This document shows positions 9,343 through 17,427 of a DNA stretch of 64,000 nucleotides, in pieces. Made by a program: the position numbers and the translations under genes. The notes beneath the pieces were generated by a model. It had not been told where the DNA came from and made no database searches. It worked only from the letters and a program-made list of their open reading frames with translations. Each line of letters begins with the position of its first letter. Within the stretch, counting starts at the first letter, position 1. The DNA comes from Brevibacillus composti (GTDB lineage Bacteria; Bacillota; Bacilli; Brevibacillales; Brevibacillaceae). The stretch covers positions 133,501 through 197,500 of the forward strand of contig NZ_CP066308.1 of assembly GCF_016406105.1 (NCBI RefSeq), written 5' to 3'.

Positions 9343-10206
9343 TTGTTTTCCCAACTGCGCCTGGCTGCGTTTGATATGGATGGCACCTTGCTGAATGAGC
9401 AGTCACAGATGACGGAGGCCACAAAGGAGGCTTGTCGATTGCTTCGCGAGAGCGGCTGCAAGCTGGTGATTTCGACGGGAAGGACCTACAAGTCTGCTTG
9501 CCTGCCAATCGACGGTTTTCCTTTTGACGGCTATGTATGCAGCAACGGCGCAACCGTGCATGATGCAAACGGGGCTACGGTTCAGGAAACCAGTTTGCCG
9601 GCGGACATGATTCAGCAAGCTTTGCATACACTAAGGCAAATCCCTCTGTATTATGAGCTCCACGATACAGAGAGCAATCGCTGGATGGTTCAGGAAGACA
9701 GGGAACGCATTGAGCTGTTAATCCAAGACGATACGTCGATCGAAGGACTTTCCCTGAGACGATTCGCCTTTTACGAGTGGGCACGCGTTACGCCCTTCGC
9801 AGAATTGATGGAGCGGATCAAGACCGGCGAGACGCGGGTCGTCAAGCTGTTCTTCTGGCATCCCATCCCGGATGAGCTGTTATCTGTTCGGCAAAAGCTG
9901 GAGCAGTGGAGCGGGGAAGCGGAAATCACGTCATCCGGCCGGCATAACATCGAAGTCATCCCGAAGGGTGTCTCCAAATGGGAAGGACTTGCGTATTTCT
10001 GTAAAAAATGGGGGCTGTCACCGGAGCAGGTGATGATGTTCGGCGACGCGGAGAATGATAGGGAAGCCCTGTCGCAGGCAGGCTTTCCGGTCGTGATGGA
10101 CAATGCGGCTCCGGCGGTCAAAGAGCTGGCCCGGTTTATCGCGCCTCATCACGACGAGGACGGTGTGGCGCAGTTTATCCGACAGCATATCCTCGCAGGT
10201 GGGTAA
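9343..10206 (+). CDS. HAD superfamily phosphatase, Cof type
   Basis: A 287-residue Cof-type (HAD-IIB) hydrolase that probably dephosphorylates a small sugar phosphate or cofactor intermediate. HAD motif I is FDMDGTLLN with the nucleophilic Asp, motif II is VISTGRT, motif III is the lysine in EVIPKGVSKWEG, and motif IV is MMFGDAENDREAL. The cap domain lies between motifs II and III, as usual for type IIB. The start is TTG at 9343 with AAGGAGGAG seven bases upstream; no better ATG is available. The 145 bases before it hold only small hairpins. Substrate cannot be predicted. It precedes nadA but has no clear link to NAD synthesis. Confidence 0.88.
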   Translation: MFSQLRLAAFDMDGTLLNEQSQMTEATKEACRLLRESGCKLVISTGRTYKSACLPIDGFPFDGYVCSNGATVHDANGATVQETSLPADMIQQALHTLRQIPLYYELHDTESNRWMVQEDRERIELLIQDDTSIEGLSLRRFAFYEWARVTPFAELMERIKTGETRVVKLFFWHPIPDELLSVRQKLEQWSGEAEITSSGRHNIEVIPKGVSKWEGLAYFCKKWGLSPEQVMMFGDAENDREALSQAGFPVVMDNAAPAVKELARFIAPHHDEDGVAQFIRQHILAGG

Positions 10207-10234
10207 AAGAAGCAGCTTCTCCAGCGACTATACA

Positions 10235-10263
10235 TTGACAAGCAAGTGGGATGGGCTTACAAT
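10235..10263 (+). promoter_or_regulatory. Sigma-A promoter for nadA
   Basis: TTGACA (10235-10240), 17-base spacer, TACAAT (10258-10263): near consensus. Transcription would start about 30 bases before the nadA start codon. Confidence 0.8.
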
Positions 10264-10302
10264 GGCCCTAAATTATGACATCTAGGTAGGGGGATATATC
10301 AG

Positions 10303-11247
10303 ATGGAAGCCTTGGCGTTAGAAAAAAAGGCCCAGCGGAACGCTGAATTACGCGAACGGCTTATGCAGTTGAAGAAAGAACGCAATGCCATCATCCTGGC
10401 TCACTTTTATCAGAGACCAGAAATTCAGGAAGTGGCTGACTATATTGGAGATTCCTTTGGTTTGGCTCAGAAGGCAAAAGAGACAGATGCGGATGTAATT
10501 CTGTTCTGCGGCGTTCACTTTATGGGGGAAAGTGCAAAAATTCTCAATCCCCAAAAGAAAGTGATCATCCCGGATGAACGAGCCGGTTGTCCCATGGCTG
10601 ACATGGTCAACGTAGAGGGACTCCGCAAGCTGAAAGCGCAGCACCCAAATGCGAAGGTCGTCGCCTATATCAATACTTCGGCGGATGTGAAAGCGGAAAC
10701 CTATATCTGCTGTACGTCTTCCAATGCGAAGCGCGTGATTGAATCGATCGACAGCGACGAGATCATCTGGGTGCCGGACAAAAACCTGGGGCATTATGTC
10801 TCCCAGTTTACCGACAAGAAAATGATCATCTGGGAAGGGTATTGCAACACCCATGACCAGCTGTCCGTGCAGGATATCATGAGCCTGAAAGCGCAGTATC
10901 CCCATGCCGAGGTCGTCGTTCACCCCGAATGCCGTCCGGAAGTAGTGGCGCTCGCCGATTTCGTCGGTTCCACGACAGGGATTCTGAAATACTGCCGTGA
11001 ATCCTCTCACAAGGAGTTCATCATCGGTACGGAAGACGGCACGCGCTACATGCTGGAAAAGGACAGCCCGGACAAAACGTTCATTTTTGCCTCCAAGTAC
11101 CTGGTCTGCCCGAATATGAAGGTAAACAACCTGAAAAAATGCGTGGAAGCGCTGGAAAACATGAAGCCGGAGATTTACGTGCCCGAAGATGTGGCTGACA
11201 AGGCCCGCGCGTCCCTGGAGCGGATGCTCGCGGTCGCTCCTGCGTAA
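10303..11247 (+). CDS. nadA: Quinolinate synthase A
   Basis: NadA condenses iminoaspartate with dihydroxyacetone phosphate to quinolinate using a 4Fe-4S cluster, the second step of NAD synthesis. The 314-residue protein has the family stretches ILAHFYQRPEIQEVADYIGD and CGVHFMGESAKIL, and cysteines in YICCTSS, HPECRPE and YLVCPNM that include the three cluster ligands. Its partner enzymes NadB and NadC are encoded 7 kb downstream, with an acyltransferase and the zinc uptake genes in between, so the pathway is split over two transcripts here. It has its own near-consensus promoter and a strong terminator. The ATG is preceded by GGGGGA at a suitable distance. Confidence 0.96.
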   Translation: MEALALEKKAQRNAELRERLMQLKKERNAIILAHFYQRPEIQEVADYIGDSFGLAQKAKETDADVILFCGVHFMGESAKILNPQKKVIIPDERAGCPMADMVNVEGLRKLKAQHPNAKVVAYINTSADVKAETYICCTSSNAKRVIESIDSDEIIWVPDKNLGHYVSQFTDKKMIIWEGYCNTHDQLSVQDIMSLKAQYPHAEVVVHPECRPEVVALADFVGSTTGILKYCRESSHKEFIIGTEDGTRYMLEKDSPDKTFIFASKYLVCPNMKVNNLKKCVEALENMKPEIYVPEDVADKARASLERMLAVAPA

Positions 11248-11266
11248 CAAGCGAATGGCTATCGAG

Positions 11267-11312
11267 AAAAACCTGCCTCTCTCTCCCATACGGGATCGGG
11301 GCAGGTTTTTTT
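11267..11312 (+). terminator. Rho-independent terminator of nadA
   Basis: AAACCTGCC (11269-11277) pairs with GGCAGGTTT (11300-11308), followed by seven or more T. Confidence 0.88.
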
Positions 11313-11421
11313 AGGTGCTGGTCGTCCGGCTCATGTCTTTTCGCCGGTATACACGGAGGACGAGAGCGAGCAGGGCCATCTGGGAGACAAACGGGGTACC
11401 GCCGTAGCTGAAGCGTGAAAT
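11311..11421 (-). pseudogene. C-terminal remnant of an FtsW/RodA/SpoVE-family protein
   Basis: Read on the minus strand, this stretch ends a frame with FSYGGTPFVSQMALLALVL followed by RVYRRKD and a stop. The pattern SYGG plus a final hydrophobic helix and a short basic tail is how FtsW/RodA/SpoVE (SEDS) glycosyltransferases end. Nothing upstream of it on the same strand (11422-11625) continues the family; the longer open frame is rich in unlikely sequence. I read it as the last 36 residues of a gene whose rest was deleted, with its stop codon inside the nadA terminator. The match is short, so confidence is low. Confidence 0.35.
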
Positions 11422-11658
11422 TTCGTGACTTTTGGATGGGTTCCCCCTGTTTTCCGCACAGATTCTTGCAAAGAATAATTTGGGTGCAAATGGAGGAAAC
11501 GTATCTCCGCCAAAAGGCGTCATCGTAGGTAAGGAAACGCACGAATTTGGGAAAAAGTGTATGCGTGCTTTTTTACATTTTGTAAACACATTTGCTCCCG
11601 CGCTTTTTATAATGAGAACATACATAATACGTGAACCTGAGGGGAAGGCAGACAGAAA
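11422..11658 (+). other. Non-coding stretch with a promoter-like -10
   Basis: No gene is supported. It contains a small hairpin GCACG/CGTGC followed by six T (11539-11574) and a perfect TATAAT at 11608-11613 whose -35 (AACACA at 11585-11590, 17-base spacing) is poor. This is the likely promoter region for the acyltransferase. Confidence 0.4.
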
Positions 11659-11730
11659 ATGAATAACCTGCAGCGAGAGGCATTAGCAGCATGTGTGCAA
11701 ACAGCTCGGGGAGGTGGCGGGCATGCCTAA
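11659..11730 (+). CDS. Possible 23-residue leader peptide
   Basis: ATG at 11659 opens 23 codons ending in a stop at 11728-11730 that overlaps the acyltransferase ATG at 11723. GGGGAAGG lies upstream at a workable distance. The predicted peptide (MNNLQREALAACVQTARGGG plus GHA) has no recognisable feature. The overlap would allow translational coupling, but such short frames occur by chance. Confidence 0.25.
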   Translation: MNNLQREALAACVQTARGGGGHA

Positions 11731-13660
11731 GCCGATCATGGGAAAGGGCCGCTATATGGCGGGTCTGGATGGGCTTAGGGCATTGGCGGTCTTGGCCGTG
11801 GTGGCCTATCATCTCCAATTTGAGTGGATACCGGGAGGACTTCTGGGTGTCGGCGTATTCTTTGTATTGTCCGGTTATCTGATTACCGATCTGCTTGTCA
11901 TGGAGTGGAAACGAAACGGGCGGATCGATCTCGCTGATTTTTGGCTCAGGCGGGCGCGGCGGTTGCTTCCGGCGATGTTTGTCCTGCTCGCAGCCGTGAT
12001 CGCTTGGCTTTTGATCAGGGAGCCCTCCCGGCTGATCGCGATCAGGGAGGAGCTGCTTGCCAGCTTGTTGTACGTGAGTAATTGGTGGCTAATCTTTCAC
12101 GAGGTCTCTTATTTTGAGAGTTTTGGACCGCCTTCTCCCTTGGGCCACTTCTGGTCGCTGGCTGTGGAGGAGCAGTTTTATCTGCTCTGGCCGCTGCTGC
12201 TAATGGCCGGGATACGCCTTTTCCGAAAGCGGGGTATGCTGTTTGCCGTAACCACGGGAGCAGCGCTGCTATCCGCATGCCTGATGGTGCTGCTATACGA
12301 GCCGGGTGTGGACCCGAGCCGCGTCTACTACGGCACGGATACGCGGGCATTCGGGCTGTTGATCGGGGCCGCACTGGCGATGGTATGGCCGAGTGCCAAA
12401 CTGTCAGACCGCGTATCCCCCCGGGGACGGTGGAGTCTCGATCTGGTTGGAGCTGTAGGAATGGCCATTCTGTTAGGGATGTTTTGGAAGATCAATGAAT
12501 ACGATCCTTTTCTCTATCAAGGCGGGTTCGTAATCCTATCGCTGGTGACGGCGATCGTCGTGGCTGTGCTGGCCCACCCCGCCACTCGGCTGGGCAAATT
12601 CATGGGGGCCGCTCCCTTTCGCTGGATCGGCCTGCGCTCTTACGGCATCTACCTCTGGCATTATCCGGTGATCGTGCTCACCAGTCCAGCGGTGAATACG
12701 AGCGGGGTGAATCTGTCTCTCTCGCTGATGCAGCTGGCGGCAAGCGTCATCCTCGCAGATCTCTCCTGGAGGTTCGTGGAGGAGCCGATTCGCCGCGGCA
12801 CATGGAAGCGGCTGTGGGAGCGGGTGAGACCGGGCCAGGGGAGAAGAAGCCGTGCCGCTTGGCTCACTACGGCCGCAGCGGCAGTAATCGGCCTGGTCTT
12901 TGCCGGCATGAGCCAGCTCTACCCCATCGCCACAGCCAGTACGTATACGGATGACGATGGACCGGATCACCCGTCAGGAAATCATCCGGCTACAGAGCAA
13001 GCATCGCGTCAGGAGCAGCATCAGGGAGCAAGCCGTGCGGGTGAAATGCCGCCGGGAGCAAACGGAGCGACCGACCCTGCGGGACCGGCCGGAACGCCCG
13101 GCGCATCTGGTCCCGCCGGCGCATCTCATCAAACAACCGGCTCAACATCCGCCACAGCCGGAACGGCCGTGCGCGGGAGCGGAAAGGGAATCACCGTGAT
13201 CGGGGATTCGGTGATGCTCGGGGCAGAGCCGTCCCTGAAAGAAATGCTGCCGGGAATTACGATCGACGGAAAGATCGGCAGACAGTGGTCACACGCTTTG
13301 GAAATCATAAAGCGCTTGAAAGCGGAAGGAAAGCTGGGCCAAACGGTCGTGCTGGAGTTGGGCTCCAACGGCCCCTTCACGGTAAAACAGATGGATGCGA
13401 TCCTGGAGGCACTGGGAGAGAAACGGCAGATCATCCTGGTGAATACCCGCGTCCCCAGGCCATGGGAAAGGGAAGTAAATGCGGGACTCAAGCAGAGGGC
13501 AGACAGTTCGAAGGCGATATCGCTGATCGATTGGTACGGCGCCAGCACCGGCAAGGATCACTACTTCGCAAAAGACGGTGTCCACTTGACCGTCGAAGGA
13601 GCCAAGGCCTATGCGGATCTGTTAACGAGCGGCATCCTGTCGCGAATGCAAGACCACTAA
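11723..13660 (+). CDS. Membrane O-acyltransferase with SGNH domain, OatA/YrhL type
   Basis: A two-domain enzyme of about 645 residues. The N-terminal half is an acyltransferase-3 domain with about ten helices; it begins GLDGLRALAVLAVVAYHL and includes GVFFVLSGYLITDLL and GHFWSLAVEEQFYLLWPL. The C-terminal extracellular half is an SGNH hydrolase-like domain with GDSVMLGAEPSL and the DGVHLT His block. Proteins with this architecture O-acetylate peptidoglycan or other wall polymers by passing acetyl from the membrane half to the SGNH half. The linker has about eight collagen-like Gly-X-Y triplets (13055-13126), which is unusual. ATG 11723 is preferred over GTG 11693 because GGGGAGGTGG lies just upstream. 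A strong terminator follows. Confidence 0.9.
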   Translation: MPKPIMGKGRYMAGLDGLRALAVLAVVAYHLQFEWIPGGLLGVGVFFVLSGYLITDLLVMEWKRNGRIDLADFWLRRARRLLPAMFVLLAAVIAWLLIREPSRLIAIREELLASLLYVSNWWLIFHEVSYFESFGPPSPLGHFWSLAVEEQFYLLWPLLLMAGIRLFRKRGMLFAVTTGAALLSACLMVLLYEPGVDPSRVYYGTDTRAFGLLIGAALAMVWPSAKLSDRVSPRGRWSLDLVGAVGMAILLGMFWKINEYDPFLYQGGFVILSLVTAIVVAVLAHPATRLGKFMGAAPFRWIGLRSYGIYLWHYPVIVLTSPAVNTSGVNLSLSLMQLAASVILADLSWRFVEEPIRRGTWKRLWERVRPGQGRRSRAAWLTTAAAAVIGLVFAGMSQLYPIATASTYTDDDGPDHPSGNHPATEQASRQEQHQGASRAGEMPPGANGATDPAGPAGTPGASGPAGASHQTTGSTSATAGTAVRGSGKGITVIGDSVMLGAEPSLKEMLPGITIDGKIGRQWSHALEIIKRLKAEGKLGQTVVLELGSNGPFTVKQMDAILEALGEKRQIILVNTRVPRPWEREVNAGLKQRADSSKAISLIDWYGASTGKDHYFAKDGVHLTVEGAKAYADLLTSGILSRMQDH

Positions 13661-13667
13661 AGAGAAT

Positions 13668-13705
13668 AAGCCCCCTTCCAACGGACAGCCGGAAGGGGGC
13701 TTTTT
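13668..13705. terminator. Bidirectional terminator between acyltransferase and PCYCGC gene
   Basis: AAGCCCCCTTCC (13668-13679) pairs with GGAAGGGGGCTT (13691-13702) and is flanked by T on the right and A on the left, so it can serve both converging genes. Confidence 0.92.
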
Positions 13706-13709
13706 GCCA

Positions 13710-14201
13710 TTACGAGGGCATCGGAGTCGGTGTCGGCTCCGCATAGCCTTCTTTATACGTTTCATCGATAAAATTGCGGATCTCCAGGTCGGTTTTGCCG
13801 TCATGCTTCAGCTTGGCAGAGATGACGGCGATTTCCATGCAGACGCCGCAGCGTGTGCCGTGATCGTCCCAGACGATGGAGCCGTCCTCTTTCTCTTCTT
13901 TAATGAAGCAATTGCCGTTGTGCTGATGGCCGGCGCTTTCTCCGCAGCCGCAATAGCAAGGGATGACTTTGAGGAGCTCGCGATTGGCCGCGGCAATTTT
14001 ATACGAGGCTACAATTTGCGGGTCCTGGTTGTCTAGAAAACGGGGCAGTAGATCCACCGAAGCGGTCAATTCCTGCAAATCCCCATTTGGTGCGTGTTGC
14101 TGGTGCCCGCCATGGCCGCCGTCTGCCTTGTCCGCAGAGGAGCAGCCCGTGACCAGAAGGGCGGCGAGCAGGCCGATCATGAGAAATGGTTTCCTTTTCA
14201 T
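13710..14201 (-). CDS. PCYCGC-motif lipoprotein
   Basis: A 163-residue secreted lipoprotein. The signal peptide MKRKPFLMIGLLAALLVTGC ends in a lipobox (VTGC), followed by a His-rich stretch (GGHGGHQQH). The core carries the family-naming motif PCYCGCGE and two further Cys sites, NGNCFIKE and TRCGVCME, so six cysteines and several histidines could bind metal. The function of this family is not established; metal binding is inferred. It is divergent from znuA, with an extended -10 (TG-A-TATGAT on the minus strand, 14227-14232). The start ATG at 14201 is chosen over an upstream start because AAGGAGG precedes it and the signal peptide begins there. A Zur-like site lies in the shared intergenic region. 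Confidence 0.8.
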   Translation of the reverse strand: MKRKPFLMIGLLAALLVTGCSSADKADGGHGGHQQHAPNGDLQELTASVDLLPRFLDNQDPQIVASYKIAAANRELLKVIPCYCGCGESAGHQHNGNCFIKEEKEDGSIVWDDHGTRCGVCMEIAVISAKLKHDGKTDLEIRNFIDETYKEGYAEPTPTPMPS

Positions 14202-14273
14202 CCTGGACAAAACCTCCTTAGGAGTAATCATATCACAATGACGCAGCCGATTTTGTGAAGAAAAACGACCAAA

Positions 14274-14353
14274 TCGGAATTAATCCTATTTACTTATTGG
14301 GCAACTCCCCTTATAATGAAAAACGGTTAGAAATTAAATCGGAATCATTATGA
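14274..14353 (+). promoter_or_regulatory. znuA promoter with two Zur-box-like sites
   Basis: TTTACT (14289-14294) and TATAAT (14312-14317) with a 17-base spacer form a promoter. TCGGAATCATTATGA (14339-14353) matches the Bacillus Zur palindrome TCGTAATNATTACGA with two mismatches, downstream of the start site. A weaker half-symmetric copy TCGGAATTAATCCTA (14274-14288) touches the -35. Regulation by the Zur protein encoded at 17428 is inferred. Confidence 0.65.
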
Positions 14354-14376
14354 ATTGGAAGAGGAGTGGAAGAGAA

Positions 14377-15459
14377 ATGAAGAGAATGATGCTGGCCATG
14401 ATCGGATTGGCGACAGCTGCAGCCTTGGCTGGATGCGGAGCGGGGCAGACCTCCCAGACGGCCCCGCAAGAAACCGACGGGACGGCTCCGATAAAAGTGT
14501 ATACCTCTCTCTATCCGCTGGAGTACGCTGCCAAGCGGATCGCCGGGGAACACGCCGAGGTTATCAATATCGTGCCGCCAGGCGTAGAGTCTCATGATTT
14601 TGAGCCGACGGCAAAAGATATGGTCGCTCTGTCCGGTGCTGACATCTTTGTCTATAACGGCAGCGGTTTTGAAGCGTGGCTGGAGAAAGCGGTCGAGAAC
14701 CTCGACAAAAACAAAACGATGGTCGTGGACACCACGGAAGGCCTCACCCTGTTGGAGGCTGCGGATCATCATGATCACGAGCACGGCCATGAAGGCGAGG
14801 CGAAGGAAGCTCATGCCGACCATCAGGAAGGCGCCGCGGATGCGAGCCACGACGAGCATAAAGAAGGGACAGAGGCGGCAGGACATGACGAGCATAAAGA
14901 GGGCGCGGAGGCACATGGAGAGGAGCATCATCATGGCGATACCGACCCTCACGTCTGGCTCGATCCCACTATGTTGAAAGCCCAGGCGGAAAAAATCAAA
15001 TCGGCCTTGGCTGAAAAAGACAAGGCTCATGCCGAGATCTTCGAAAAAAACTACCAGCAGCTCGCAGCCGATCTGGACCAGTTGGACAAAGATTTCCACG
15101 ATATGGTGAGCCAATCGTCCAAAAAGGAATTCCTGGTGGCCCACAGTGCCTTTGCTTATCTGGCCCACCGCTATGGATTGGAGCAGGTGGCGATTTCCGG
15201 CATCAACCCGGCCAATGAGCCGTCGCCGGCAGATATGAAAAGACTGGTCGAGTATGTAAAGGAACATCAGATTTCCCACGTCTTGTTTGAGACATTGGCC
15301 TCGCCAAAGGTAGCGGAAGTGATCGCCAAGGAAGCCGGATTGCAAACGGGCACGCTCAATCCGCTGGAGGGGTTGACAGAAGAAGAAGCAAAGGCGGGCA
15401 AAGATTATCTTTCGATTATGAAAGAGAATCTGGAGATGCTGCGCACGGTGCTGAAATAA
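14377..15459 (+). CDS. znuA: Zinc ABC transporter substrate-binding lipoprotein
   Basis: A 360-residue cluster A-I metal-binding lipoprotein that captures zinc outside the cell and hands it to the ZnuB permease. The signal peptide ends in a lipobox (ALAGC). Family features are YPLEYAAKRIAG, the metal-site histidine in PPGVESHDFEPT, and DPHVWLDP. Between the two lobes lies a long His/Asp/Glu-rich loop of about 70 residues (about 139-205) with repeated DEHKEG blocks, typical for zinc rather than manganese binding. Later ligands are in FLVAHSAFAYLAHRYG and the HVLFETLASP region. The ATG at 14377 starts the signal peptide and has GAGGAG upstream. A terminator separates it from znuC, so the transporter is split over two transcripts, each with its own operator. 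Confidence 0.93.
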   Translation: MKRMMLAMIGLATAAALAGCGAGQTSQTAPQETDGTAPIKVYTSLYPLEYAAKRIAGEHAEVINIVPPGVESHDFEPTAKDMVALSGADIFVYNGSGFEAWLEKAVENLDKNKTMVVDTTEGLTLLEAADHHDHEHGHEGEAKEAHADHQEGAADASHDEHKEGTEAAGHDEHKEGAEAHGEEHHHGDTDPHVWLDPTMLKAQAEKIKSALAEKDKAHAEIFEKNYQQLAADLDQLDKDFHDMVSQSSKKEFLVAHSAFAYLAHRYGLEQVAISGINPANEPSPADMKRLVEYVKEHQISHVLFETLASPKVAEVIAKEAGLQTGTLNPLEGLTEEEAKAGKDYLSIMKENLEMLRTVLK

Positions 15460-15471
15460 GAAAACGCAACG

Positions 15472-15516
15472 AAGCTGTCCCTTGGTTATTTTCATCACAG
15501 GGACAGCTTGGTTTTT
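15472..15516 (+). terminator. Terminator of znuA
   Basis: AAGCTGTCCCT (15472-15482) pairs perfectly with AGGGACAGCTT (15499-15509), followed by GGTTTTT. Confidence 0.85.
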
Positions 15517-15660
15517 ATGACGAAAAAATTTTGACCTCTTGTACATGCTTTCGATCGAGAGTCAGGCTTATAAGATGCCCGCCCATTGGAAAATCTCACT
15601 GTAAGCGGAGCCTATTTCCGTCTCATTTGTTCAAACCTGCCATGCGGGTATATTGACTCC

Positions 15661-15722
15661 TTGAGATTTTTAACGAATCGTAGTACGATGGAATTTGTTA
15701 AATCAGAACAAATCCGATTTAA
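15661..15722 (+). promoter_or_regulatory. znuC promoter with two palindromic operators
   Basis: TTGAGA (15661-15666) and TACGAT (15684-15689), 17-base spacer, form a promoter. The perfect palindrome ATCGTAGTACGAT (15677-15689) covers the -10, and a second palindrome with arms TTAAATC and GATTTAA spans 15698-15722 and matches about 9 of 14 Zur-box positions. Zur control is inferred. Confidence 0.6.
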
Positions 15723-15740
15723 AGGAAGAAGGATGGCGTC

Positions 15741-16511
15741 ATGCAACGGACACATCAGACGGATACTGTCGTCAAACTTACGTCGGTATCTTTTCAATAT
15801 GAAACCAAAACCGTGCTGGAGGACATCAATTTTTCCCTCGAACGCGGCGATTTCGTCGGCATTGTCGGTCCAAACGGATCGGGCAAATCGACGCTGATGA
15901 AGCTGCTTCTGGGACTCGTTCCGGCTACCAAAGGCACAGTGGAGCTGTTTGGACAGCCCTTGTCCAAATTCCGGGACTGGAGCAAAATCGGCTACGTCGC
16001 GCAGCAGGCGGCACATGGCACAGGCGGATTCCCCGCTACCGTGCGCGAGGTCGTCTCATCCGGTCTGGTCGGCAAAGTCGGCTTGTTCCGCCGCCTGCAA
16101 GCCAAGCACCATCGGCAGGTGGAGGATGTGGTGGAACGCGTCGGCCTTACGGAAAAGCTGGATGAGCGGATCGGCAATCTGTCGGGAGGCCAGCTGCAGC
16201 GCGTCTTTATCGCCCGCGCTCTGGTCGCCGAGCCGGAGCTGCTCATTCTCGATGAGCCGACGGTTGGGGTCGATCAGGAGTCGATTGAGCAGTTTTATGA
16301 GCTGCTCCGTTCGCTGAAAGAAGACAGCGGCATGACGATGATGATCGTCAGCCACGATGTCGGCGTCATGACCCAGTGGGTCAACAAAGTAGCTTGCTTG
16401 CAGCGGAAGCTCCATTTCCACGGCACCGCTCATGACTTTACGCATAACCATGAAAAAATCCTGCAGGACATGTACGGTGATTCCATCAAAATGCTGGCTC
16501 ACCATCATTGA
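15741..16511 (+). CDS. znuC: Zinc ABC transporter ATPase
   Basis: The ATP-binding subunit of the zinc importer, 256 residues. Walker A is GPNGSGKS at 43-50, the ABC signature is NLSGGQLQR, Walker B is LLILDEPTVGVD, and the switch histidine is in IVSHDVG. The sequence is closest in style to the ZnuC/AdcC branch, ending in a His-rich tail (LAHHH) often seen there. It is followed by znuB with a gap of 29 bases and is separated from znuA by a terminator and its own promoter with operator-like palindromes. Confidence 0.93.
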   Translation: MQRTHQTDTVVKLTSVSFQYETKTVLEDINFSLERGDFVGIVGPNGSGKSTLMKLLLGLVPATKGTVELFGQPLSKFRDWSKIGYVAQQAAHGTGGFPATVREVVSSGLVGKVGLFRRLQAKHHRQVEDVVERVGLTEKLDERIGNLSGGQLQRVFIARALVAEPELLILDEPTVGVDQESIEQFYELLRSLKEDSGMTMMIVSHDVGVMTQWVNKVACLQRKLHFHGTAHDFTHNHEKILQDMYGDSIKMLAHHH

Positions 16512-16540
16512 TCTATGGAACGGAAAGAAGGAATATACCC

Positions 16541-17380
16541 ATGCTGGCTGACTGGTGGCAGTATGACTTTTTACGCTATACCCTGTTCTCCGGGGTAATC
16601 ATCGGCCTGATCTGTCCGATTCTCGGTACCTTTCTGATCGTCCGCCGCCTGTCGATGATGGCAGATGGCTTATCCCATGTGACGCTTTCGGGCGTAGCGG
16701 CGGGGATGCTGCTGTCCAAAAAGGTGGCGCTGTTTCAAGCCGTGAATCCGCTTTTTTTCGGCATGTTGTTTTCGGTAGTGGGGTCGCTGTTTATCGAGCG
16801 CCTCCGAAAGGTGTACAAATCGTATCAGGATCTGGCGATACCGATCATCCTCTCTACAGGGCTGGGCTTGTTTACCGTCCTGATCAGCATTGCCAAGGGC
16901 TTTAACACTGACCTGTACGCCTACCTGTTCGGGAAAATCGTGACGGTAAGCATCCAGGACCTGTATGCTCTCCTGGGTGTGGCGGCCGTGGTGCTCGGCA
17001 CCGTGTTTTTGATCTACAAGGAGCTGTTTGCCGTTTCCTTTGATGAGGAGTTCGCCCGCGTCTCCGGAGTCGCCCGCCGCTCGATCAATCTCTGGTTTAT
17101 GGTCCTGGTGGCGCTGACGATCGCGGCCTCCATGCGGATCGTGGGCGTGCTGCTGATCTCGGCATTGATTACACTGCCGGTAGCGGCCAGCCTGCAAATC
17201 GCCAAAAGCTTTCGCCAGACGATTCTTTACGCGATCCTCTTTGCCGAAATCTCTGTCCTGAGCGGGCTCTATTTTGCCTATCTGCTGGACTGGGCCTCCG
17301 GCGGCACGATTGTGCTGGTAGCGGTGACGATCCTGTTGACTGTACTCGGAATCAAAAAGATCAAGACCTTGTTGCGCTAG
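16541..17380 (+). CDS. znuB: Zinc ABC transporter permease
   Basis: A 279-residue ABC-3 family membrane permease with about eight helices. Family features include LRYTLFSGVIIGLICPILGT, RRLSMMADGLSHVTLSGVAAG and MRIVGVLLISALITLPVAAS. The ATG at 16541 has AAAGAAGGA upstream; an in-frame TTG at 16508 inside znuC has no such support. It completes the importer with ZnuA and ZnuC and is followed after 47 bases by the regulator gene zur. Confidence 0.93.
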   Translation: MLADWWQYDFLRYTLFSGVIIGLICPILGTFLIVRRLSMMADGLSHVTLSGVAAGMLLSKKVALFQAVNPLFFGMLFSVVGSLFIERLRKVYKSYQDLAIPIILSTGLGLFTVLISIAKGFNTDLYAYLFGKIVTVSIQDLYALLGVAAVVLGTVFLIYKELFAVSFDEEFARVSGVARRSINLWFMVLVALTIAASMRIVGVLLISALITLPVAASLQIAKSFRQTILYAILFAEISVLSGLYFAYLLDWASGGTIVLVAVTILLTVLGIKKIKTLLR

Positions 17381-17427
17381 TCACGCATAGAGCCATGTTA
17401 CGATGATAGCGGGAAGGAGCATGAACG

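Noticed and set aside
14311..15546. A 411-residue minus-strand frame opposite znuA
   Set aside because: Antisense to the His-rich znuA; its composition is a reflection of that gene.
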